A DNA stretch of 64,000 nucleotides from Oligoflexia bacterium (lineage in GTDB: Bacteria; Bdellovibrionota_G; JALEGL01), in assembly GCA_035326705.1 (NCBI GenBank), contig DAOLES010000002.1, forward strand, positions 73,608-137,607, written 5' to 3'. The notes under the pieces are model-generated. The model was not told the DNA's origin, did no database searches, and saw only the letters and a list, made by a program, of their open reading frames with translations. This document shows positions 17,318 to 26,556 of the stretch, in pieces. Each line of letters begins with the position of its first letter. Position 1 is the stretch's first letter. The position numbers and the translations under genes are program-made.

Positions 17318-18085
17318 AAAAGGATACAAATCTGGATTGCTGGCAATGATTTCTTGCTTCCATAAATCGTTGATGGCTTGCCCGCTGTAATCAGTGGCAA
17401 TACCACCGGCTTCTTTAACCAAAAGCATGCCAGCAGCAATATCCCAGGGTTTAAGTTTGAGTTCCCAAAAACCATCGAACACACCTTCAGCTACATAGGC
17501 AAGGTCTAAAGCAGCGGCACCTGTTCTTCGAACACATAAGCTGTTCAATTCTAAATGCTTAAATGTTTCTAAATTATTGTTTTTAGAAGTTCGACGGTCA
17601 TAGGGGAAGCCGGTAACTAAAAAAGCTTGATCCAAGTTTTTAGTCTTGCTGACATGTATACGCTGTTTATTTTTGTAAGCACCTTGGCCTTTATGGGCAG
17701 TGTACCAGTGGTCCATGATGGGGTTAACGATCAACGCAAACTGAATGGCATTTTCATCATAAAAAGCCATCGATATTGCGAAGTAAGGAAACTTTTTGGA
17801 AAAATTGGTTGTGCCATCTAAAGGGTCTATGATCCAAGTGGGTTGGTTTTGGTATTGATTTTTATCCATACCATCTTCTTCAGCTAAAAACTGATGTTTG
17901 GGAAACACTTGTCTGAGAGTCTCAATGATGGCCTGTTGTGAATCAAGGTCAGCCTGGGTTACCAAATCAATATCACCTTTATGACGTATATTTAAGTCTT
18001 GATGATCAAAGTAGCGCTTTTGAATATCTTGAGCTTTGCTTGCAGCTTTAAAGGCATATTTTTCTATTTCATTCATATTGTTCAT
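17294..18085 (-). CDS. inositol monophosphatase family protein
   Basis: 263 residues, normal length for the family. Metal-binding motifs are complete: FLAEEDG (about 68-74), WIIDPLDGTTNF (about 88-99) and the C-terminal WDIAAGMLLVKEAGG (about 218-232). It hydrolyses inositol-1-phosphate or related sugar phosphates with Mg2+, and E. coli SuhB additionally acts in rRNA antitermination; which applies here is unknown. No clear Shine-Dalgarno is seen, and an alternative ATG lies three codons downstream. The 3' end overlaps the aldo/keto reductase remnant on the opposite strand by 24 bases. Confidence 0.9.
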   Translation of the reverse strand: MNNMNEIEKYAFKAASKAQDIQKRYFDHQDLNIRHKGDIDLVTQADLDSQQAIIETLRQVFPKHQFLAEEDGMDKNQYQNQPTWIIDPLDGTTNFSKKFPYFAISMAFYDENAIQFALIVNPIMDHWYTAHKGQGAYKNKQRIHVSKTKNLDQAFLVTGFPYDRRTSKNNNLETFKHLELNSLCVRRTGAAALDLAYVAEGVFDGFWELKLKPWDIAAGMLLVKEAGGIATDYSGQAINDLWKQEIIASNPDLYPFLAQAINR

Positions 18086-18178
18086 GCAACTTAGTCAAAG
18101 ATATTGAAAAAAGCCATGTTTTTATACCCAAGAAGCTTTTTGATGTGCAAAAAATAGGCAGTTGGTTATAATGGAGGC

Positions 18179-20008
18179 ATGTCTCAAATTGAAAATGAAA
18201 AAACCTTGCCGCAGCTTGATACAAGAGATTTACAAGATGAAGAATTATTGTTGGACAGAGGGTTTTTACTGGTTATTGAAGGTCCATTGGCGGGCAGTGT
18301 ATACCCCCTTAATCAAGGCGCAACAGATTTAGGAAGAAGCCAAAGTTGTAAAATTACCATTGATGATAGGCAAATATCACGCGCCCATTTAAAGTTTGAT
18401 AATAAATCAGGGCAAATTGTTGTTGAAGATTTAGGAAGTACCAATGGTAGTTTGATTAATGGTGAACCCTTGTTAAGATCTATGGTTCTTGAAGAAGGTG
18501 ATCAAATTCAAATTGGCGAACATGTGTTTAGATTTTCTTTACGAAACCCGGTGGGTTTAGAGAAATTTGGTGTCTTACCACACACTTATTTTGATCAACG
18601 ATTGCATGAAGAGATGGATAGAGCGCATAGGTATAAAAGACCTCTTTCTCTTGCGATGATTCAAATCCAGGATGGGCAGACTCCTTTTAAGTTGCAAGAT
18701 TTTGCTAGGGTCATAGAAAAAGTAAGAAAAATGATTAGAACCATGGATGTAGTTGGACATTATGGTCGTAATCAATTGGAGCTAATGCTACCAGAGACCG
18801 ATCAAGCTGATGCAGTCGCTTTAGGAGAAAGAATTTTTAAAGAAGTTCCATCTGCAGATAGAAAAGCTGTTTTTGTTGGGGTAGCCAGTTTTCCAGAAGA
18901 TGGCGGATCAATTGATCTATTGGTTGAAAAGTCTAGGGAAGCTTTAAAAACGGCAAAAACAGCAAAAAAAGGCCATGTTGCCCATGCCAAACAAGATGTT
19001 CGTAAAGTTAATATGGGCAATCAAGAGGCCATCATCAAAAGTAAAAAAATGCAAGAATTGTTCAGTCTTGCGCAACGAGTGGCACAATCAAAGATAACTG
19101 TACTTCTATTAGGAGAAACGGGTGTAGGTAAGGAAGTGATAGCGGAAGCCATACACTATCATAGCCAACGTAAAAATGAACCCATGGTTTGTGTAAACTG
19201 CGCAGCTTTAACAGAAACTTTACTAGAGAGTGAATTGTTTGGTCATGAAAAAGGAGCTTTTACGGGTGCAGATCAGACTAAAATAGGTTTATTTGAAACA
19301 GCTGATGGGGGCACTATTTTTTTAGATGAAGTTGGAGAGATGCCACTTAAAACCCAAGCAAAATTATTGCGTGTTTTACAAAATAGAACATTTATGCGCG
19401 TTGGATCAAATAAAGAAATTGCAAGTGACGTAAGAGTTGTTGCTGCAACCAATTTAAAATTAGATGATCTCGTAGAAGAAGGAAGGTTTAGAGAAGATTT
19501 ATTTTATCGGTTGAATGCCGCAACCATAGAAATACCACCTTTGCGAGAAAGAAGGGAAGAAATCCCTTATTTAGTGGATGCTTTCATAGAAAAAGTTTGT
19601 CATGAGAATGGCTTTGAACGTAAACATATTTCTTCACAAGCATTAAGTCTTATGCACCAGTACAACTGGCCGGGTAATATTAGAGAATTAAAAAATACAG
19701 TTGAACGATCAGTGATTATTTCTGAAGGAGACACCATTAAGCCTGAAGATTTATCAAATAAAATTAGCATGGCAGGTTTGAAGCCAGAGAGTCAGTCTTC
19801 TGGAAATAAACCAGATTACCAACTTATCCCAATTGATACTGAGGTTGGTGATATGAAAGAGATTGTAGATAGTTATGAAAAACAACTGATTATTAATGCA
19901 TTGAAAAAAAACAGTTGGAACCAAACCAAAGCTGCACAAATGCTTAATGTTCCCAGGAGAACATTGGTATCAAAAATCAAAAAGTATGAGATCAAAGAAG
20001 AGGAATAA
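18179..20008 (+). CDS. sigma-54 activator with FHA and degenerate GGDEF-like domain
   Basis: 609 residues. Order: FHA domain (about 28-115; LGRSQSCKITIDD, ISRAHLKF, EDLGSTNGSLING), a GGDEF-like domain (about 130-275) whose active site reads YGRNQLELMLPETD instead of GGDEF, AAA+ sigma-54 domain (about 285-515; GETGVGKEVIAEAI, the sigma-54 contact loop GAFTGAD, LDEVGEMPL) and a Fis-type helix-turn-helix at the end (NQTKAAQMLNVPRRTLVSKI). FHA binds phosphothreonine, so a Ser/Thr kinase is the likely input. The middle domain cannot be a normal cyclase but might bind nucleotide. It heads a signalling cluster with two PilZ genes. FHA-AAA activators are common in Myxococcota and Bdellovibrionota. 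Confidence 0.92.
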   Translation: MSQIENEKTLPQLDTRDLQDEELLLDRGFLLVIEGPLAGSVYPLNQGATDLGRSQSCKITIDDRQISRAHLKFDNKSGQIVVEDLGSTNGSLINGEPLLRSMVLEEGDQIQIGEHVFRFSLRNPVGLEKFGVLPHTYFDQRLHEEMDRAHRYKRPLSLAMIQIQDGQTPFKLQDFARVIEKVRKMIRTMDVVGHYGRNQLELMLPETDQADAVALGERIFKEVPSADRKAVFVGVASFPEDGGSIDLLVEKSREALKTAKTAKKGHVAHAKQDVRKVNMGNQEAIIKSKKMQELFSLAQRVAQSKITVLLLGETGVGKEVIAEAIHYHSQRKNEPMVCVNCAALTETLLESELFGHEKGAFTGADQTKIGLFETADGGTIFLDEVGEMPLKTQAKLLRVLQNRTFMRVGSNKEIASDVRVVAATNLKLDDLVEEGRFREDLFYRLNAATIEIPPLRERREEIPYLVDAFIEKVCHENGFERKHISSQALSLMHQYNWPGNIRELKNTVERSVIISEGDTIKPEDLSNKISMAGLKPESQSSGNKPDYQLIPIDTEVGDMKEIVDSYEKQLIINALKKNSWNQTKAAQMLNVPRRTLVSKIKKYEIKEEE

Positions 20009-20071
20009 TCCATAAGGCTATTTTGAGGGTAGCTTTTAAATATATCTACTAGATTTTTTTATATTGTTTTT

Positions 20072-20079
20072 GCTATAAT
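20072..20079 (+). promoter_or_regulatory. possible extended -10 promoter element
   Basis: TGCTATAAT, a perfect -10 hexamer with the TG extension one base upstream, lies about 65 bases before the TTG start at 20145. No good -35 is seen, which extended -10 promoters can tolerate. It suggests the next gene can be transcribed independently of the activator gene. Confidence 0.35.
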
Positions 20080-20144
20080 ATAGGTAGCGCCATGGTCAGG
20101 AGTATTCACTCTTTCCAAATATTCAAAAAATCTAGGAGGTTTTA

Positions 20145-20744
20145 TTGAAGCAATCATCCAATCAACAATTAGAGAGTTTTTTTAGTAAACGTATTTTTAG
20201 TATTTTGGAACAGAATAAATTAGCGTTAAATGAGTTTTTACAGATTTATATCGTTGGTTTATGTTTGAAGGCAGTTCGGAGTGAAAATATTTTTATGTTT
20301 GATTCTCAAGGAGAAGTCCCTTTAGCGTTTTCTTGGGGAAAAGCAGTGAGTGAAGGTTCTCGATTTAAGCGCTTTAAAGATTTGGTTGCAGTTGGAGATA
20401 GATCATTGTACGTTGCTGGATTTTTTTCTGATTATTTTAATCGTCAATTGTTTGATATTGAGTACTATATTCAGATGGGTTCCTTGGCCTATGAACAGGC
20501 TTCTGACTTACAACATCAACTGAATCAAAAAAATGAAACGGATATATTTTTATTGTTGGCAAGACATTTTAAAGATTTAGTTTTTATTATGTCTGAGTTG
20601 AGTGAAGAAATGAATATGACCAATAAACAAGATTTATTGTCTTTGTACCAACGTTGGATAGCTACAAAAAATCAACATCTTTTAAAGAAATTAAAAGAAA
20701 AAGGTGTTGTTGTTTTTGAGCAGGAAGAAAGGATTATTCATTAA
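20145..20744 (+). CDS. conserved-looking cytoplasmic protein of unknown function
   Basis: 199 residues, no signal peptide or membrane helix. The start is TTG, supported by a strong AGGAGG five bases upstream (20134-20139). The sequence looks globular and largely helical, with a middle segment IEYYIQMGSLAYEQASDLQH and a charged C-terminus. I recognise no domain. It sits between the FHA/sigma-54 activator and the PilZ genes, so a role in the same signalling or motility module is plausible. That is context only. Confidence 0.75.
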   Translation: MKQSSNQQLESFFSKRIFSILEQNKLALNEFLQIYIVGLCLKAVRSENIFMFDSQGEVPLAFSWGKAVSEGSRFKRFKDLVAVGDRSLYVAGFFSDYFNRQLFDIEYYIQMGSLAYEQASDLQHQLNQKNETDIFLLLARHFKDLVFIMSELSEEMNMTNKQDLLSLYQRWIATKNQHLLKKLKEKGVVVFEQEERIIH

Positions 20745-20832
20745 GCAAGCTATGTTTTTATTACTCGAAAATGAAAGTTTAAGTTTGGTAGAATATTTTT
20801 ACAAGCAATAATAGCTATGGTAGCGATGGTAT

Positions 20833-21195
20833 ATGCAAAATTTTAGCGATCAAAGGGAATCAAAGAGGGTTCCAGTAGAGTTTAAGGTTGATTTTTTAAA
20901 GGAAGGTAATTTCCTATTTGAAAATGCAACCAATATCAGTGAGCATGGGATTTTTTTAGAAACCGATCAACCCATGGAATTAGGAACAGTGGTTCATTTA
21001 AAATTTACTCTACCAGACAGTGGTGTAGAGATTGAGGCAAGAGCTGAAGTGATGTGGATTAATCCTGTCAAAGAAAATGCAAAAAAGAACTATCATCCAG
21101 GTATGGGTTTGAAATTTGTTCAGTTAAGTGATTTGGATCGTCAGAGTATTTTAGCTGTGATAAAAAAGTTAGCACTGTTAGAAAGTATGTCTTAA
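20833..21195 (+). CDS. PilZ domain protein
   Basis: 120 residues made almost entirely of one PilZ domain. Both c-di-GMP contact motifs are present: the arginine motif RESKRVPVEF near the N-terminus and NISEHGIFLET (the [D/N]xSxxG motif) at about 32-42. It should bind cyclic di-GMP and act by protein-protein contact. It is followed after 8 bases by a second PilZ gene, so the two are co-transcribed. With the GGDEF-like activator upstream this suggests cyclic di-GMP input, although no active cyclase is in the window. Confidence 0.9.
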   Translation: MQNFSDQRESKRVPVEFKVDFLKEGNFLFENATNISEHGIFLETDQPMELGTVVHLKFTLPDSGVEIEARAEVMWINPVKENAKKNYHPGMGLKFVQLSDLDRQSILAVIKKLALLESMS

Positions 21196-21203
21196 GGGGA
21201 AAA

Positions 21204-21557
21204 GTGAGCGGATATTCAGAAAAAAGGCTTCATAAACGCGTTGATGCTAAAGTAAAAGTTGTTTTTAAGACCTTAAAAGATTTAGTACATGAATATACAC
21301 ACAACATCAGTGGTGGGGGTATTTTTATTAAAACTGATAAGCTTTTAGATCCTAATGCAGAGATAGAATTAGAAATGAGCTTTCCAGATGATTTAGGGCA
21401 TTATGTTTTAAAAGGTAAAGTTACCCGTTTAATGAGTCTCAGTGATCCCAATAGCGCTGGAAAGCAATTGTATGGTGTGGGAGTTAGATTTATTAACCCA
21501 GACCCAAAAATGATAGATATCATAGAAAAAACCATTGTAAATTCTATTGAAGACTAA
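21204..21557 (+). CDS. PilZ domain protein, second copy
   Basis: 117 residues, start GTG with GGGGA just upstream. Arginine motif EKRLHKRVDA and NISGGGIFIKT are both present, so c-di-GMP binding should be intact. The rest (AEIELEMSFPDDL, GVGVRFINPDP) is the usual PilZ barrel. It resembles the first PilZ protein in length and layout but is clearly diverged, so this is an old tandem pair rather than a recent duplication. Confidence 0.9.
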   Translation: MSGYSEKRLHKRVDAKVKVVFKTLKDLVHEYTHNISGGGIFIKTDKLLDPNAEIELEMSFPDDLGHYVLKGKVTRLMSLSDPNSAGKQLYGVGVRFINPDPKMIDIIEKTIVNSIED

Positions 21558-21824
21558 GAGTTAGTTAAGAACCCAAAATATTTTATGTGGGATAGATTAG
21601 AATGAGAACAGTAAAAATGGTCTGTGTTTTTCTAATGATGAAGAGATAGTGGTTCTATAGCATCATAAAAGTTATACTTTTCTATTAGATATTAAGAAAC
21701 AAGTAGCGGTAAACTATAATAGTTTCTACTTCTAAGTAATATCTGGTAGACTATAATTTATTACTTAAAATTATGTAAAAGCCTGACAAATGGAGATATG
21801 TCTTGATTTTTACGACTGATTTTT
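21558..21824. other. AT-rich intergenic region with a short direct repeat
   Basis: 267 bases without a gene. GGTAAACTATAAT (21708-21720) recurs as GGTAGACTATAAT (21745-21757), 37 bases apart, and each contains a TATAAT hexamer. I see no convincing -35 at either. The repeat may be a pair of regulator sites or of alternative promoters for the membrane protein at 21825. Confidence 0.4.
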
Positions 21825-23081
21825 ATGGAAGTTACACAGCCTAGAACTAGAATTTTTGAACTAAAATTTTTGCTATTTATAGCATTAATTTTTATTTCCA
21901 TAACGTGTACCGCTATTCGGTACTTTTGGTTAGAATCCTTTGAGTTTAGGCTGAGAGAAAATACCTTTAGACTTGCGCAAGAACTTGGATTTAACGCAGC
22001 TGGAACCGGTGAAGTTAATGATGAGCTGTGGAAAAAGTTTATCACCCGTAATGATCAAATTGTCTATTTGGTATTCTCGTACAAGCCTTTAGGATACCGA
22101 AAAGCATTTTTCCACCCACAAAAAACCCACCAAGTTTCAGCTTCACTAGAACATGATGTTAAAACAGCCTCTAGAGAAATTTTGCTTAGTAACTTGCTGG
22201 ACAATCAAAAAACATATGTTAACCCGCATGTACATGTGGTGCATGCCAACCTTATTCCACCAGATTATCAAACGGATGATGATATATTGGGTCAAATTAA
22301 AGTTGCCTATGCTGTTCCTGGGTATTTGATGGGCATATCTTTTGGTAGGGCGTATCGTTATGTTTTATTTTTTATTTATGGTTTAACAACATTGTCTTTT
22401 TTAAGCATTATTTTTGGTCCGTTTATTGGAAAGAAAAAGAAAATTATAGATCCAAAATTGTACTCTGAGCTAGAAAAAGAAGAGTTTGAAGTACAGTGGA
22501 TTGAAGATGACGACACGGGCAAAACAGAACCTGTTTTTATTGATGATAAAGGTAAGTCCTGGAGTTTATTGCTGCCTGATGGTGATATGAGCGATTGGTC
22601 AAAAGAAGGTATTGTTTATGTCTCAGGTGAAGATGTTCTTGCTAAACCATGGGGATCAAGCGCGGTAAGAAAAGATTTATCGCTGGGTGCTTCATATGAG
22701 TACCAATTGAGAGCTTTAAAAATGGCTGGACAAGATGCGTTTATTGTTCTTTTTCCAGTGGGAGAGCACCAATTGTCATGGGTTATTGGTGGTTGGCATA
22801 ATAGTAAAACTGAAGTGGCGGGATATCCAATTACCAGTAACACCTTTGCTGTTGAAAAAGATCGTTGGTATTATATTGAAATACAATGTTTAGAAGATGT
22901 CGTGGTTGGTATTATCAATGGTGAAGAAAATTGGCGTTTAAGAAAAGAAGATATTAAAAAATCTTCCCCTAGTGTTGGGTTTCAAAAAGGTTTAGGTTTG
23001 GCAGTTTGGGGGGGCTTGTGTCGATTCTCCGAGATTCGTTTTAGAGAGGGTGAAAAAAATAAGGACAGGACCCATGGCTAA
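21825..23081 (+). CDS. membrane protein with sensor-like periplasmic part and LamG-like cytoplasmic part
   Basis: 418 residues. Membrane helices at about 14-34 and 177-200 enclose a roughly 140-residue extracytoplasmic segment, the layout of a bacterial sensor. After KKKKKII comes an acidic linker, then residues about 240-410 with a beta-sandwich look: WSKEGIVYVSGED, YEYQLRALKMAG, WYYIEIQCLEDVVVGIINGE and VGFQKGLGLAVWGG. This resembles the concanavalin/laminin-G-like domains found at kinase C-termini in some bacteria. Such domains are usually outside the cell, whereas the topology here would put it in the cytoplasm. Its stop overlaps the next gene. Confidence 0.65.
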   Translation: MEVTQPRTRIFELKFLLFIALIFISITCTAIRYFWLESFEFRLRENTFRLAQELGFNAAGTGEVNDELWKKFITRNDQIVYLVFSYKPLGYRKAFFHPQKTHQVSASLEHDVKTASREILLSNLLDNQKTYVNPHVHVVHANLIPPDYQTDDDILGQIKVAYAVPGYLMGISFGRAYRYVLFFIYGLTTLSFLSIIFGPFIGKKKKIIDPKLYSELEKEEFEVQWIEDDDTGKTEPVFIDDKGKSWSLLLPDGDMSDWSKEGIVYVSGEDVLAKPWGSSAVRKDLSLGASYEYQLRALKMAGQDAFIVLFPVGEHQLSWVIGGWHNSKTEVAGYPITSNTFAVEKDRWYYIEIQCLEDVVVGIINGEENWRLRKEDIKKSSPSVGFQKGLGLAVWGGLCRFSEIRFREGEKNKDRTHG

Positions 23082-23946
23082 AAGGTTTCTATATTTAATA
23101 CTCGTATTAATTTATCTTCAGTCATGCGAGGAGATATACAAAGAAGAAGAGTTTAATGTCATTGTACCAGTTATGGTTCAGCAACAAAAACAAGATCAAA
23201 CTGAGTTAGTGAATGAGGAAGAGCAAACTCAACAAGAACAAGAAAATGATAACAACCTTAAAGAGGTTGATGTTCCTCCAGGAGAAACAACGCTTGAGCC
23301 AACTGTTGGAACACCAAGTGTAAGCGAAGATACAATGAATACTGTGATTCCTACAGAAACACAAAATAATGATCAGCAACCTGCTCAACAAAAAAATAAA
23401 AATGAATTATCTTCTGAATTTACTCAAAAAGAGGTAAAAACAGAAAATGGCCAAGAAGTAGATAAAAAAGCCATAACAAACAGTCCAACGCCCAATCCAA
23501 ATTCCATTAAAAAGAAATCAACTGATAAAAATCTTGATCCAAGAGAAATAGCACGCAGAAAATGGTTAGATTTAAAAAACTTTGCATCTAGGCGTGGCTT
23601 CTCACAAGAAGATGTTAATAATTTAATTCCAGAAAGTTTGAGTATTGAAAATTACATCAAGTTTGGCGACATTGAGAAAACCAATGAAAAGTTAATTGTA
23701 ATAGAAGAAAAATTGAAAGAAGCAAGAGTTTCTCGAGGCTATGTGAAGCAGAAATATAAAAAAATATTACAAAAAGTAGCTAACAGTCAATTAACCATTG
23801 ATGAAAAAAACGACTTTAACATTCGTTTGAAACAAGTAGAAAAATCCATAGCTGAAAACGGCTTTAACAGCGCTAATCGTGAGCTTAATGAATTAGAGGT
23901 TGACTTGGGGCAAGTTCAAACCTTGGACCAAGTTTTTGAAAATTAA
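23074..23946 (+). CDS. lipoprotein with helical C-terminal region
   Basis: 290 residues from the ATG at 23074, which overlaps the end of the preceding gene. An in-frame start at 23050 would push the signal peptide inward. The signal sequence ends in the lipobox LQSC, followed by Glu-Glu. Residues about 25-155 are low-complexity, rich in Gln, Glu, Asn and Lys, and probably a flexible linker. Residues about 165-285 look like a coiled helical bundle (ARRKWLDLKNFASRRGFS, then EEKLKEARVSRGYVKQKY). No family recognised. It is coupled to the membrane sensor-like gene, so the two may work together in the envelope. Confidence 0.75.
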   Translation: MAKRFLYLILVLIYLQSCEEIYKEEEFNVIVPVMVQQQKQDQTELVNEEEQTQQEQENDNNLKEVDVPPGETTLEPTVGTPSVSEDTMNTVIPTETQNNDQQPAQQKNKNELSSEFTQKEVKTENGQEVDKKAITNSPTPNPNSIKKKSTDKNLDPREIARRKWLDLKNFASRRGFSQEDVNNLIPESLSIENYIKFGDIEKTNEKLIVIEEKLKEARVSRGYVKQKYKKILQKVANSQLTIDEKNDFNIRLKQVEKSIAENGFNSANRELNELEVDLGQVQTLDQVFEN

Positions 23947-24010
23947 GTAAGTCAATTAGCACTTAATTTTTATCGACAAAGTTATTTATTTTAACATAAA
24001 GTTGTAACCG

Positions 24011-24928
24011 ATGACGATAGCATATTATCCAATAGGACAGCCTGGAAAAGCTTGGGGTGATGTTGAGAAAAAACAGTGGTTTGAACTGCAATCAATCAAA
24101 CGATCTTACCATGAAGATGTTGTTATTCCTCTTCAGAGCATCGCAAAAGATGGCCTTACTTTACAGGAGTTTGGTTGTTTAGAGTATGGTTTTAATCAAT
24201 ACTCGCAATTTCTTTTGAAAAACAAGAAATTGGCAAAGGATAAGCCGCATGTTTTAATCACAGGGGGTGTTCATGGTTATGAAACAAGTGGTGTGCATGG
24301 AGTTATTCGTTTTATACAAGACTATATTCACCAGTATTTAGACCAATATAATTTTTTAATATTTCCCTGCATCAGCCCATGGAGTTATGAAACGATTAAT
24401 CGTTGGAATCCAGAGGCAATAGATCCTAACCGCTCATTTTATGAAGAAAGTCCTGCTCAAGAGTGTCGTTCTGTTATGCAAGTTGTGAAAGAGTATGGTC
24501 AAAATATTCTAGTACATTTTGATTTACATGAAACCACAGATACCGATGCAACCGAGTTTACACCAGCTTTGGCGGCAAGAGATGGAAAAATAATACAACG
24601 AGACATAGTACCCGATGGGTTTTATTTGGTTGCTGACCGGGAAAATTATTGCCCAAAATTCCATAAAGCTATCATTGATCAGGTTAGAACGGTTACCCAT
24701 ATCGCTAAAGCTGATCAGCAGGGAAATATTTTAGATGTTGAAGTTGATCAAGAGGGGGTAATACAATATGAAGCCAGAAAATTGCATTTATGCTCTGCCA
24801 TGAGTCAACCTCAATATTCAACGACCACAGAAGTATACCCGGATAGTCCTAAGGTTAATGCTGAGAATTGTATTTTGGCGCAAGTGATGGCAATTATAGG
24901 TGGCTTAGAGTACTTATTGAAGCTGTAG
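24011..24928 (+). CDS. M14-family metallocarboxypeptidase
   Basis: 305 residues, no signal peptide, so cytoplasmic. Zinc ligands fit HGYET (about 93-97, His and Glu) and the His of HFDLHETTDTDATEF (about 170-184). DPNRSF supplies the substrate-binding Asn-Arg, and TTTEVYP near residue 277 is the candidate catalytic Glu. This is the compact M14 type related to succinylglutamate desuccinylase/aspartoacylase. The substrate cannot be fixed from sequence; cell-wall peptide or N-acyl amino acid hydrolysis are both possible. It is convergent with tatD and overlaps it by 15 bases. Confidence 0.85.
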   Translation: MTIAYYPIGQPGKAWGDVEKKQWFELQSIKRSYHEDVVIPLQSIAKDGLTLQEFGCLEYGFNQYSQFLLKNKKLAKDKPHVLITGGVHGYETSGVHGVIRFIQDYIHQYLDQYNFLIFPCISPWSYETINRWNPEAIDPNRSFYEESPAQECRSVMQVVKEYGQNILVHFDLHETTDTDATEFTPALAARDGKIIQRDIVPDGFYLVADRENYCPKFHKAIIDQVRTVTHIAKADQQGNILDVEVDQEGVIQYEARKLHLCSAMSQPQYSTTTEVYPDSPKVNAENCILAQVMAIIGGLEYLLKL

Positions 24929-25741
24929 CGGAAGCTTAAACAAGTTCACTGTGTTATTAAAGGTATGTCGAGCTAAATTTTCTCTGCTCAAACCTTTTAA
25001 CGCTGCAATATGGTCTAATACTTTTACAGTGTATGCCGGTTCATTGCGTTTTCCTCTAAAAGGCACGGGTGCAAGAAAAGGACTATCGGTTTCAATTAAT
25101 ATTCTATCCATAGGAACATATTTTGCTGCATCTTGTACATCCTGAGCTTTATTAAAAGTAACAATCCCAGAAAAAGAAATGTAAGCCCCAAGGTCTAAAA
25201 ATTTTTTTGCTTCGGCTTTATTAGAAGAAAAACAATGAATAACTCCGCCGTGTTGATTAAAAATATCATGATTTTTACACAAGACAAAGGTATCATCAAA
25301 AGCATCTCGAGTATGAACACAGATGGGTTTGCTTTGTTCTTTTGCAAGGTTAAGCAATTGATCAAAACAATGGGTTTGAATCTTTTTAGGAGAGTTTTCA
25401 TAGTAATAATCTAAACCTATTTCACCAACAGCATAGAATTTATAATTTTTAAAAAAGCTTTTTAAAGTTTGTAGCGCGTCAAAGTTAAAAAGTTTAGCAT
25501 CATGCGGGTGAATTCCTAATGTTGGAAACATGAAATCCTTATGTTGTTTTGTCAAATCAAGACTGGTGACTATATCATTCTTGTTGGGACCCATGATAAT
25601 TTGAAGCATGGCGCAAACACCAGCATTTTTAGCACGATCAACAGCACCTCTAACATCATCTTTAAAGGCATCTTGATCTAGATGAGCATGTGAATCAATA
25701 ACTGAAAATGAAGGAGGGGTTGTTATTGGGCCAAGTTCCAT
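24914..25741 (-). CDS. tatD: TatD family metal-dependent hydrolase
   Basis: 275 residues. Metal ligands are visible: DSHAHLD at the N-terminus, GEIGLDYYY, CVHTRDAF, GVIHCFSS and ETDSPFLAP. TatD proteins are TIM-barrel Mg2+-dependent 3'-5' DNases, proposed to act in DNA repair. I chose the ATG at 25741 over a TTG four codons upstream because GGAA lies at suitable distance. It overlaps the end of holB by 19 bases and so belongs to the tmk-holB-tatD operon. Confidence 0.93.
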   Translation of the reverse strand: MELGPITTPPSFSVIDSHAHLDQDAFKDDVRGAVDRAKNAGVCAMLQIIMGPNKNDIVTSLDLTKQHKDFMFPTLGIHPHDAKLFNFDALQTLKSFFKNYKFYAVGEIGLDYYYENSPKKIQTHCFDQLLNLAKEQSKPICVHTRDAFDDTFVLCKNHDIFNQHGGVIHCFSSNKAEAKKFLDLGAYISFSGIVTFNKAQDVQDAAKYVPMDRILIETDSPFLAPVPFRGKRNEPAYTVKVLDHIAALKGLSRENLARHTFNNTVNLFKLPLQLQ

Positions 25742-26556
25742 AATTTTTTCCAATCAATTAATAAGCGTTCAATCCAAAGTTGTGCATTGCCATAGCGGTT
25801 AAGTACCTGCGATTCTGCATGTTTAAGTAAGGTATGAAAGTTTTCCATACGATTTAAATGTAAGAAGTAATTTTTTTGTGCCTCATGCATATAAAGTTTA
25901 AGAAAAACTTTATAAAATTGATCAAAGAAAAAGTGATGTTCCTCTTTTTGTTTAGCAATAGATTTTGAAAAATTAAAAATTTTCTCCAAGGCAGTATGAT
26001 TTTTTTGTTGTAGAAGTTCATTAAGCTCATTAGACCAAGCAGGGGGTTCAACAGGGTTCTTAGCGTTTAGCGCTTCATCTTGAATATGGCATTTAAGGCT
26101 ACGAGACAGTATGGTGCGTAACAGTCGATTTTGGTTTTCTGTCCATAAAATAATATGAGCAAAAGTTGGGGGTTCCTCCATGCTTTTTAATAAAGCATTA
26201 GAAGAAGAAGCGTTAAGACGGTGGGCATTGTGGATATGTAAAACTTTTTTATTTTGTTCATGTGGAGATATATTTAACCAACGCAACATGTTTTTAATGT
26301 CATCTAAAGGGATTTCATTTTTTTCTGGTTGGTAGATATAAACATCTGGGTAATTGCCATGTTCAATTTTTTGGCAAGATGGGCATTGAAGGCAAGCATT
26401 AACACCAGCCAAGTTTTGGCAAAATAGATTTTGAGATAGGTTTTTTGCCATTAATAATCTTTGTTGGGAAGAATCACAGGATACGCTGATGGCTTGCACC
26501 AATCGATTTTGTGAAAAGAGCTCTACAATACGTTTTAAGAAAAATTCTGATTTCAT
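25723..26556 (-). CDS. holB: DNA polymerase III subunit delta'
   Basis: 277 residues of a clamp-loader subunit. The zinc-binding CLQCPSCQKIEHGNYPDVY (about 55-73), the sensor region NALLKSMEEPP and the RTILSRSL arginine-finger-like motif are all present. A Walker A of the GKT type is missing (SCDSSQQRLLMAKN instead), as expected for the non-hydrolysing delta' subunit. It overlaps tmk by 4 bases and tatD by 19. The tmk-holB-tatD order is common in bacteria and supports the call. Confidence 0.93.
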   Translation of the reverse strand: MKSEFFLKRIVELFSQNRLVQAISVSCDSSQQRLLMAKNLSQNLFCQNLAGVNACLQCPSCQKIEHGNYPDVYIYQPEKNEIPLDDIKNMLRWLNISPHEQNKKVLHIHNAHRLNASSSNALLKSMEEPPTFAHIILWTENQNRLLRTILSRSLKCHIQDEALNAKNPVEPPAWSNELNELLQQKNHTALEKIFNFSKSIAKQKEEHHFFFDQFYKVFLKLYMHEAQKNYFLHLNRMENFHTLLKHAESQVLNRYGNAQLWIERLLIDWKKLWNLAQ

